This document shows positions 1 to 5,000 of a DNA stretch of 5,000 nucleotides, one piece after another (the stretch's first letter is position 1; each line of letters starts with the position of its first letter). Below the pieces are notes generated by a model. It did not search any database. It was given only the letters and a program-made list of their open reading frames with translations, and was not told the DNA's origin. The DNA is taken from the NCBI GenBank assembly GCA_013152625.1, contig JAADFY010000123.1:1930-6929 (forward strand), written 5' to 3'. The stretch comes from Alphaproteobacteria bacterium (GTDB taxonomy: Bacteria; Pseudomonadota; Alphaproteobacteria; Rhizobiales; Devosiaceae). Made by a program: the position numbers and the translations under genes.

Positions 1-1
1 C

Positions 2-859
2 GATCTCACCTACGAGACGAGCTATCTTGGAGAAGGTGTTGAAACCCTGGCCAATCTGGCCGCGGGCGCCGGCGCGTTTGCCAAGGTTTTGAAAAAGGCC
101 AAACGGCCCCTGATCCTTCTGGGCGAGGGCGCCTTGAACGGGCGCCCGCTTGGCGCCGAAGTCATGGCTCTGGCGGCGGGCATTGCCAAGGATTGCGGGG
201 CGCTGGGCGGCGACTGGAACGGGTTTGGAGTTCTGCACAACGCTGCCGGCCGGATGGGGGGCCTTGATATCGGCTTTGTGCCCGGGCCGGGGGGGCTCGG
301 GCGCGGCGACCAGTTCGAGGCGGCCCGGCAGAAAAACCTTGATGTCCTGTTTTTGCTCGGGGTGGACGATTTTGACATTCGCGGCCTGGGTGGTGCGTTT
401 GTGGTCTATATCGGCACCCACGGGGATGTGGGCGCCCACCGGGCCGACATTATCCTGCCCGGGGCCGCCTATACGGAAAAGAACGCCACCTATGTCAATC
501 TCGAGGGCCGGGTACAGCGCACGTCACGGGCGGTTTTCCCCCCCGGCGAAGGCCGGGAGGACTGGTCGATCTTTCGCGCGCTTTCGGGGCGTCTTAATGC
601 CCCGGTGCCCTATGACACCTTAGGGCAGCTGCGTGAGAAAATGATCGCGGATCATCCCCATCTCGGTCGGGTCAACGAGATTTTGACAGGGGATGCCAAA
701 GACGTGGAAAAGCTGGCGGTCGGTGTTGCAAAACCGGCCAATCTCGGGCTCGGTTCGCCCATTCACGATTTTTATCTCACGAACCCGATTGCCCGGGCCT
801 CAGCGGTTATGGCGCAATGTTCCAAAGCCCGGACCGGGCTTGCTGAGGCGGCGGAGTAG
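2..859 (+). CDS. nuoG: NADH-quinone oxidoreductase subunit G (NuoG), C-terminal part
   Basis: The open frame runs from the window edge to a TAG stop and gives 285 residues; the N-terminal part, with the iron-sulfur cluster cysteines, lies upstream. NuoG is the large peripheral-arm subunit of complex I on the cytoplasmic side and passes electrons from the NADH module towards the quinone. The visible part is the degenerate molybdopterin-oxidoreductase-like domain, which in this family is structural and not known to be catalytic. Recognisable blocks, numbered from the first visible residue, are RPLILLGEGAL (about 35-45), DWNGFGVLH (71-79), GTHGDVGAHRADIILPG (138-154), EKNATYVNLEGRVQ (159-172) and the C-terminal FYLTNPIARASAVMA (257-271). 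These blocks match alphaproteobacterial NuoG as I recall it. The TTG at 89 is an internal Leu codon, not a start, because family-like sequence continues upstream of it. The stop lies 9 nt before nuoH. No frameshift or broken motif is seen. Confidence 0.95.
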   Translation, partial: DLTYETSYLGEGVETLANLAAGAGAFAKVLKKAKRPLILLGEGALNGRPLGAEVMALAAGIAKDCGALGGDWNGFGVLHNAAGRMGGLDIGFVPGPGGLGRGDQFEAARQKNLDVLFLLGVDDFDIRGLGGAFVVYIGTHGDVGAHRADIILPGAAYTEKNATYVNLEGRVQRTSRAVFPPGEGREDWSIFRALSGRLNAPVPYDTLGQLREKMIADHPHLGRVNEILTGDAKDVEKLAVGVAKPANLGLGSPIHDFYLTNPIARASAVMAQCSKARTGLAEAAE

Positions 860-868
860 GGGCGCGAT

Positions 869-1966
869 ATGGACTTTATCCTGGAGGCGTTGAACTACCT
901 GCTCGGGGTGCCGATCATCGGGCTGGGCACCGATGTGGGGTTCGTCTGGAAAGCGTTGCTGTTTTTGGTCGCATTGCTGATTTTTATCGCCTATTTCCTG
1001 CTTGCCGACCGCAAGATCTGGGCGGCGGTTCAGCAGCGGCGCGGACCCAATGTGGTGGGGGCATTCGGCTTGCTGCAAAGTTTTGCCGATCTGATGAAAT
1101 TCATGCTCAAGGAGCCCCTGATTCCCGCCGGGGCCGACAAGACGGTTTTTCTGCTGGCTCCGTTTGTAACGGTCACCCTGGCGCTGGCCGCATGGGTTGT
1201 GGTGCCGCTGGACGAGGGGTGGGCGCTGGCCGACCTGAATGTGGGCATTCTTTACATCTTCGCCATTTCCTCCCTGGGGGTGTATGGCATCATCATGGGC
1301 GGCTGGGCGTCCAATTCGAAGTATCCGTTTCTGGGCGCTTTGCGTTCGGCGGCGCAGATGGTTTCCTATGAGGTGTCCATCGGCTTTGTCATCGTTACGG
1401 TTTTGCTGCTGGTCGGCTCGCTAAACCTGTCCGACATTGTGCGCGCCCAGTATGAAATGGGGCTGGCCAACTGGCTCGGGGTGCCGCAACTGACGTTTCT
1501 GAACTGGTTCTGGCTGCCGCTTTTCCCCATGTTCGTCATTTTCTTTATTTCGGCCCTGGCCGAGACCAACCGACCTCCGTTTGATCTGCCCGAGGCGGAA
1601 AGCGAACTGGTGGCGGGGTTCATGGTCGAATATGGCTCTTCGCCCTACATGATGTTCATGCTGGGGGAATATGTGGCCATCGTTTTGATGTGCGCTTTGA
1701 CCACGATCTTGTTTCTGGGGGGCTGGCTGCCGCCCATCGATATGGCGCCTTTCACCTGGGTGCCGGGTTCGGTGTGGTTTATCCTCAAGGTTTTCGGGGT
1801 GTTTTTCATGTTTTCCATGGTCAAAACCTTCGTGCCACGATACCGCTATGACCAGCTCATGCGGCTGGGGTGGAAAGTGTTCCTGCCCATTTCTATTCTG
1901 ATGATTTTCATCGTGGCCTTTGTGCTCCAGTTTACCGGCTGGGGCTGGAATGGCGGCGTGGCGTGA
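869..1966 (+). CDS. nuoH: NADH-quinone oxidoreductase subunit H (NuoH), quinone-site membrane subunit
   Basis: NuoH (ND1/Nqo8 family) is 365 aa here, slightly longer than the usual 340-350. It is an integral membrane subunit at the junction of the two arms and forms much of the quinone-binding chamber and the entry of the proton path. About eight hydrophobic segments are visible, near residues 26-46, 94-114, 126-146, 166-188, 208-229, 264-286, 302-322 and 339-356. Diagnostic motifs are the cytoplasmic QQRRGPNVVG (55-64), the KYPFLGALRSAAQMVSYE block (151-168), and the acidic quinone-site loop ETNRPPFDLPEAESEL (232-247) followed by GFMVEY (250-255). All the expected acidic loop residues are kept. 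The ATG start is supported by AGGGG at 858-862, six nt upstream and overlapping the nuoG stop, which suggests translational coupling. The TGA stop is 10 nt before nuoI. Confidence 0.97.
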   Translation: MDFILEALNYLLGVPIIGLGTDVGFVWKALLFLVALLIFIAYFLLADRKIWAAVQQRRGPNVVGAFGLLQSFADLMKFMLKEPLIPAGADKTVFLLAPFVTVTLALAAWVVVPLDEGWALADLNVGILYIFAISSLGVYGIIMGGWASNSKYPFLGALRSAAQMVSYEVSIGFVIVTVLLLVGSLNLSDIVRAQYEMGLANWLGVPQLTFLNWFWLPLFPMFVIFFISALAETNRPPFDLPEAESELVAGFMVEYGSSPYMMFMLGEYVAIVLMCALTTILFLGGWLPPIDMAPFTWVPGSVWFILKVFGVFFMFSMVKTFVPRYRYDQLMRLGWKVFLPISILMIFIVAFVLQFTGWGWNGGVA

Positions 1967-1972
1967 GGGGGG
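1966..1972 (+). promoter_or_regulatory. Ribosome binding site of nuoI
   Basis: The purine run AGGGGGG begins at the last base of the nuoH stop codon and ends four nt before the ATG at 1977. It favours that ATG over the in-frame upstream ATGs at 1920 and 1950, which lie inside nuoH. The overlap with the nuoH stop suggests translational coupling. This is seen in the sequence; its use is inferred. Confidence 0.7.
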
Positions 1973-1976
1973 ACAA

Positions 1977-2465
1977 ATGGTCATTGTAAGGTTTCTCAAT
2001 TCCCTGCTGCTGCGGGAATTCGTCAGTGCGTTTTTTTTGTCCATGCGCTATTTCTTTGCGCCGAAAAAAACCATCAACTACCCGTTCGAAAAAGGTGAAA
2101 TCAGCCCCCGGTTTCGCGGCGAACACGCTTTGCGGCGCTATCCGAACGGCGAGGAACGCTGCATTGCGTGCAAACTGTGTGAAGCGATCTGCCCGGCCCA
2201 GGCCATCACCATCGAGGCCGGGCCGCGCCAGAACGACGGCACGAGACGGACGGTTCGATATGACATCGACATGGTCAAATGTATTTATTGCGGTTTTTGC
2301 CAGGAAGCGTGCCCGGTGGATGCCATCGTTGAGGGACCGAACTTCGAGTTTGCCACCGAAACCCGCGAGGAGCTTTATTTCGACAAGGAAAAACTCCTGG
2401 CCAACGGCGACCGGTGGGAACGCGAAATCGCGGCCAATCTCAACGCCGACGCGCCCTACAGATAG
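1977..2465 (+). CDS. nuoI: NADH-quinone oxidoreductase subunit I (NuoI), 2x[4Fe-4S] protein
   Basis: NuoI (TYKY/Nqo9 family) is 162 aa. It carries clusters N6a and N6b, which relay electrons between NuoG and the NuoB cluster N2 next to the quinone site, and it sits on the cytoplasmic face of NuoH. Two ferredoxin motifs are intact: C62-x2-C65-x2-C68-x3-C72-P and C102-x2-C105-x2-C108-x3-C112-P. The near-invariant block NYPFEKGEISPRFRGEHALR (34-53) and the C-terminal block ETREELYFDKEKLLANGDRW (128-147) are typical of alphaproteobacterial and mitochondrial forms. The amphipathic N-terminus (about 1-27) matches the helix that lies along the membrane. The frame stays open upstream to an ATG at 1920, but that would overlap nuoH and add 19 residues that do not look like the family. 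The ATG at 1977 has a strong ribosome binding site and gives the 162 aa length I expect for alphaproteobacterial NuoI. The stop is 9 nt before nuoJ. Confidence 0.97.
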   Translation: MVIVRFLNSLLLREFVSAFFLSMRYFFAPKKTINYPFEKGEISPRFRGEHALRRYPNGEERCIACKLCEAICPAQAITIEAGPRQNDGTRRTVRYDIDMVKCIYCGFCQEACPVDAIVEGPNFEFATETREELYFDKEKLLANGDRWEREIAANLNADAPYR

Positions 2466-2474
2466 GACAGACAG

Positions 2475-3083
2475 ATGACCCTGCCATTGTTCTTTTTCTA
2501 TCTGTTTTCCGCCACCTGCATCGGGGCGGCCGTCATGGTCATTTCCTCGCGCAATCCGGTGCATTCGGTGCTTTTTCTGATCCTCGCCTTTGTCAATGCG
2601 GCCGGGATTTTCCTGCTGGCGGGGGCTGAGTTTCTCGCCATGATTCTCATCGTGGTTTACGTGGGCGCGGTGGCCGTTCTGTTCCTGTTTGTGGTCATGA
2701 TGCTCGATGTGGACTTTGCCGAGCTGCGCAAGGGGTTTTTGCAGCACCTGCCCATCGGGATGCTGATCGGGCTGATATTTCTCATCGAACTGGTTCTGGT
2801 TGCGGTGGGTTTTGTTGTCTCGCCACAGGTGGCGGCGGAAAGCGTTTTGCCCATCAATGACACCATTTCCAATACCAGGGCGCTGGGGCAGGTGCTTTAC
2901 ACGCGATATGTCTACCTGTTTCAGGCGGCCGGTCTGGTGCTGCTGGTGGCCATGATCGGGGCCATTGTTCTTACCTTGCGCCACCGCAAGAATATCAAAC
3001 GGCAGGACATTGGCCGGCAGGTGGGGCGCAAACGGTCCGAGGCGGTCAAGACCGTCAAGGTGGAAAGCGGCAAGGGGTTATAG
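2475..3083 (+). CDS. nuoJ: NADH-quinone oxidoreductase subunit J (NuoJ)
   Basis: NuoJ (ND6/Nqo10 family) is 202 aa, the usual length in Alphaproteobacteria. It is a membrane-arm subunit between the quinone module and the antiporter-like subunits, and its third helix takes part in coupling. Five hydrophobic segments are visible, near residues 2-21, 31-50, 53-76, 93-115 and 146-168. The third contains the hallmark VVYVGAVAVLFLFVVMML (60-77), where complex I structures show a pi-bulge. SSRNPVHSVLFLI (24-36) is also typical. The C-terminal tail from about 169 is strongly basic (RHRKNIKRQDIGRQVGRKR), as in other alphaproteobacterial NuoJ, and is probably cytoplasmic. The ATG is preceded by AGGA at 2464-2467, seven nt upstream and overlapping the nuoI stop. 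Unlike the other junctions in this window, the next gene starts 78 nt after the TAG stop. Confidence 0.96.
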   Translation: MTLPLFFFYLFSATCIGAAVMVISSRNPVHSVLFLILAFVNAAGIFLLAGAEFLAMILIVVYVGAVAVLFLFVVMMLDVDFAELRKGFLQHLPIGMLIGLIFLIELVLVAVGFVVSPQVAAESVLPINDTISNTRALGQVLYTRYVYLFQAAGLVLLVAMIGAIVLTLRHRKNIKRQDIGRQVGRKRSEAVKTVKVESGKGL

Positions 3084-3161
3084 GGGCTGTGGACATGCAG
3101 ATTTTGGAGCGTGACAGAAGCGCAAATCCTTCGGTTTTAAGAGCAAGCAGGCTTTAGGGAC
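3084..3161 (+). other. nuoJ-nuoK intergenic spacer with a possible 20-codon leader ORF
   Basis: This 78-nt stretch is the only gap above 10 nt between genes in the window. It has no clear hairpin followed by a T-run, so no intrinsic terminator is seen, and no convincing -35/-10 pair. An ATG at 3095 opens a 20-codon ORF ending at TAG 3155-3157 (MQILERDRSANPSVLRASRL). AGGGG at 3082-3086 lies eight nt upstream of it, and its stop sits four nt before the nuoK ATG. The peptide is polar and Arg-rich, resembles nothing I recognise, and lacks the strong G/C third-position bias of its neighbours. Chance is the simplest explanation. If it is translated, it could couple nuoJ translation to nuoK. Confidence 0.35.
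3156..3160 (+). promoter_or_regulatory. Closely spaced ribosome binding site of nuoK
   Basis: AGGGA ends only one nt before the nuoK ATG at 3162, which is tighter than at the other junctions in this operon. No better purine-rich site is seen nearby. There is no in-frame alternative start upstream before the TAA at 3138-3140, and the N-terminus from this ATG fits the family, so the start itself is not in doubt. The site may be weak or may rely on ribosomes arriving from upstream. Confidence 0.45.
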
Positions 3162-3476
3162 ATGGAAGCACAAATCGGGCTTGGAAACTTTCTGACCGTC
3201 GGAGCGATCCTGTTTACGATCGGGGTGTTCGGGATATTTCTCAATCGCAAAAACGTCATCGTTATTCTCATGTCGATCGAACTTCTTCTGCTGGCGGTCA
3301 ACATAAATTTTGTCGGGTTTTCCATGGCCCTTGACGATCTGGCGGGGCAGGTTTTCGCCCTTCTGGTGCTTACTGTTGCTGCTGCCGAGGCGGCCATCGG
3401 GCTGGCCATTCTCGTGGTCTATTATCGCAACCGCGGCTCGATTGCGGTTGACGATATCAATATGATGAAGGGCTAG
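3162..3476 (+). CDS. nuoK: NADH-quinone oxidoreductase subunit K (NuoK)
   Basis: NuoK (ND4L/Nqo11 family) is 104 aa, against about 100-102 usually. It is a small three-helix membrane-arm subunit related to the MrpC antiporter subunit and takes part in proton translocation. Hydrophobic segments lie near residues 8-27, 31-53 and 63-87. The two conserved membrane glutamates are present: E40 in LMSIELLLLAVN and E76 in AAAEAAIGLA. With a constant offset of four they correspond to E36 and E72 of the E. coli protein. GVFGIFLNRKNVIVILMSIE (21-40) and the C-terminal IAVDDINMMKG are very close to other alphaproteobacterial NuoK. The N-terminus MEAQIGLG carries two more residues than the common MEIGLG form. 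The gene follows a 78-nt spacer and its TAG stop is 7 nt before nuoL. Confidence 0.97.
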   Translation: MEAQIGLGNFLTVGAILFTIGVFGIFLNRKNVIVILMSIELLLLAVNINFVGFSMALDDLAGQVFALLVLTVAAAEAAIGLAILVVYYRNRGSIAVDDINMMKG

Positions 3477-3483
3477 GGCGGGC

Positions 3484-5000
3484 ATGTTTCAAATTATCGT
3501 CCTTGCCCCGCTGCTGGGGGCGCTGGTTGCCGGGCTCGCGGGCCGGCAGATTGGTGACCGTGCCGCTGAAATCATCACTTCAGGGTTGCTGGTGGTGTCG
3601 GCGCTTTTGTCCTGGGTTGTGTTTTTGGGCATCCTGGGGGCCGGGGACGGCGAGGGGGCCGGCCTTTCGGGGGAGGCGGCCAAAAACGGCATCATGCTGG
3701 CCGAATCCACCAAGGTGGAACTGTTTCGCTGGATCCAGGCCGGGGATCTCGATATTCGCTGGATCATCCGGGTGGATACCCTTACCGCGGTCATGCTGGT
3801 GGTGGTGACCACGGTTTCGTCGCTGGTGCACATCTATTCGATTGGCTACATGGCGGACGACCCGTCCCGGCCACGCTTTTTTGCCTATCTCTCCTTATTC
3901 ACGTTCGCCATGCTGACCCTGGTGACCGCCGACAATTTCGTGCAGTTGTTTTTCGGCTGGGAAGGGGTGGGGCTGGCCTCTTATCTGCTGATTGGCTTCT
4001 GGTACAAAAAACCTGCTGCAAATGCCGCCGCCATCAAGGCGTTCGTGGTCAACCGGATTGGCGATTTCGGCTTTGCCCTTGGGATTTTTGCCGCCTTCAT
4101 GGTGCTTGGCACGATCAATTTCGATGAGGCGTTTGCCGCCATTCCAGGGGTTGAGGGAGCGACAATTTCCATCTTTGGCGCCCAGTTGGATGCCCTGACG
4201 GTGATTACCATGTTGCTGTTTTTGGGCGCCATGGGTAAATCGGCCCAGTTTTTACTGCACACCTGGTTGCCGGACGCCATGGAGGGCCCGACCCCGGTTT
4301 CCGCTCTCATTCATGCCGCGACCATGGTCACCGCAGGGGTGTTTATGGTGGCGCGCCTGTCGCCGATGTTTGCCGCCTCTGAATTCACCACCAGCGTGGT
4401 CATTCTGGTCGGGGCCATTACGGCGTTTTTCGCCGCCTCTGTGGCGCTGGTGCAAAATGACATCAAGCGGGTGATTGCCTATTCCACCTGTTCCCAGCTC
4501 GGTTACATGTTTGTCGCTCTGGGGCTTGGGGCCTATTCGGCGGGCATCTTCCATTTGTTCACCCACGCTTTTTTCAAGGCCTTGTTGTTCCTGGGCGCCG
4601 GGGCTGTCATTACCAGCATGCACCATGAGCAGGACATGCGGAAAATGGGCGGGCTGCGCAAGGTCATCCCCCGGACCTACTGGCTGATGATGGTGGGCAC
4701 GCTGGCGCTGACCGGCGTGGGTATACCGGGGACCATGTTCGGCTTTGCCGGCTTCTTTTCAAAGGACGCCATAATCGAGGCCGCCGCCGGCGCCGGAACC
4801 GGGCTTGGCATGTTCGCATTCTGGCTGTTGGTGATTGCGGCGTTCTTTACCGCTTTTTATTCCTGGCGCCTGGTTCATCTGACATTCCACGGCAAGGCAA
4901 GAGGGTCCCGCGAAGTGATGGCCCACGCCAAGGAAAGCCCGCAGGTCATGCTGGTGCCGCTTTATTTTCTGGCGGCGGGGGCAATATTGTCCGGGGCGGT
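3484..5000 (+). CDS. nuoL: NADH-quinone oxidoreductase subunit L (NuoL), N-terminal part
   Basis: NuoL (ND5/Nqo12 family) is the distal antiporter-like proton-pumping subunit of the membrane arm. The frame is open from the ATG to the window end, giving 505 complete codons; the C-terminus with the long lateral helix lies beyond. Family blocks are FFAYLSLFTFAMLTLVTADN (133-152), EGVGLASYLLIGFWYKK (160-176), NRIGDFGFALGIF (190-202), MGKSAQFLLHTWLPDAMEGP (250-269) and FGFAGFFSKDAI (419-430). The functional charges of the half-channels are kept: E160, R191, D194, K252, H277, H361, K365 and K427. I align these with E. coli E144, R175, D178, K229, H254, H338, K342 and K399. The ATG is supported by AGGG at 3475-3478, five nt upstream and overlapping the nuoK stop. 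Residues about 49-76 form a Gly/Ala-rich loop that seems longer than usual. The reading frame is intact throughout. Confidence 0.96.
   Translation, partial: MFQIIVLAPLLGALVAGLAGRQIGDRAAEIITSGLLVVSALLSWVVFLGILGAGDGEGAGLSGEAAKNGIMLAESTKVELFRWIQAGDLDIRWIIRVDTLTAVMLVVVTTVSSLVHIYSIGYMADDPSRPRFFAYLSLFTFAMLTLVTADNFVQLFFGWEGVGLASYLLIGFWYKKPAANAAAIKAFVVNRIGDFGFALGIFAAFMVLGTINFDEAFAAIPGVEGATISIFGAQLDALTVITMLLFLGAMGKSAQFLLHTWLPDAMEGPTPVSALIHAATMVTAGVFMVARLSPMFAASEFTTSVVILVGAITAFFAASVALVQNDIKRVIAYSTCSQLGYMFVALGLGAYSAGIFHLFTHAFFKALLFLGAGAVITSMHHEQDMRKMGGLRKVIPRTYWLMMVGTLALTGVGIPGTMFGFAGFFSKDAIIEAAAGAGTGLGMFAFWLLVIAAFFTAFYSWRLVHLTFHGKARGSREVMAHAKESPQVMLVPLYFLAAGAILSGA

Noticed and set aside
150..623. A 157-codon plus-strand open frame inside nuoG
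   Set aside because: It is a +1 shadow of the conserved NuoG frame, Arg/Pro/Ser-rich with no family resemblance.
1920..1976. Upstream in-frame start for nuoI that would add 19 residues
   Set aside because: The extension overlaps the end of nuoH and looks unlike NuoI N-termini. The ATG at 1977 has a strong ribosome binding site and gives the expected 162 aa.
1421..2044. A 207-codon minus-strand open frame over nuoH
   Set aside because: Antisense shadow of NuoH, with a His/Gln/Pro/Arg-rich composition and no domain; it also runs across the nuoH-nuoI junction.
1932..2984. A 350-codon open frame on the minus strand across nuoI and nuoJ
   Set aside because: It lies antisense to two clearly conserved genes. 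The product is rich in His, Gln, Asp and Arg and low in hydrophobics, as expected from the reverse complement of GC-rich membrane-protein codons, and it resembles no family.
3120..3140. Possible terminator in the nuoJ-nuoK spacer (CCTTCGG followed by a short T-run)
   Set aside because: The potential stem is only two base pairs and the T-run is four bases, too weak for an intrinsic terminator. Downstream genes belong to the same complex.
1..5000. A hidden new system, mobile element, CRISPR array or RNA gene
   Set aside because: About 98% of the window is accounted for by six canonical complex I genes in standard order. I saw no direct repeats, inverted-repeat ends, tRNA-like structure or repeat-spacer pattern.

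Overview
The window is an uninterrupted stretch of a respiratory complex I (NADH:quinone oxidoreductase, NDH-1) operon. All genes are on the plus strand in the canonical order nuoG (3' part) - nuoH - nuoI - nuoJ - nuoK - nuoL (5' part). The protein sequences point to Alphaproteobacteria. NuoI is 162 aa with the near-invariant alphaproteobacterial/mitochondrial TYKY-type core, NuoK ends in INMMKG, NuoJ has the long basic C-terminal tail typical of the class, and NuoG ends in the FYLTNPIARASAVMA block. The order or genus cannot be fixed from this window. The DNA is GC-rich with strong G/C third-position bias, uniform across all genes, and nothing suggests recent transfer.

Layout. Positions 2-859 hold the C-terminal 285 residues of NuoG. 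NuoH (869-1966), NuoI (1977-2465) and NuoJ (2475-3083) follow with gaps of only 9-10 nt, each preceded by a purine-rich ribosome binding site that overlaps or abuts the previous stop codon. The 78-nt nuoJ-nuoK gap (3084-3161) is the only appreciable non-coding stretch. NuoK (3162-3476) and NuoL (3484 to beyond the window end) complete the segment. No promoter or terminator was recognised, so the genes are most likely co-transcribed from a promoter upstream of the window.

How they work together. NuoG and NuoI carry electrons through the peripheral arm: NuoG is the large iron-sulfur subunit, and NuoI holds two [4Fe-4S] clusters leading towards the quinone site. NuoH forms the membrane side of the quinone chamber. 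NuoJ, NuoK and NuoL belong to the proton-pumping membrane arm. The expected key charged residues are present (NuoK E40 and E76; NuoL E160, D194, K252, H277, K365, K427), so the complex looks functional.

I found no new biological system. The points worth a second look are minor: the 78-nt nuoJ-nuoK spacer with a possible 20-codon leader ORF, a Gly/Ala-rich expansion in the first periplasmic loop of NuoL, and two homopolymer runs early in nuoI.
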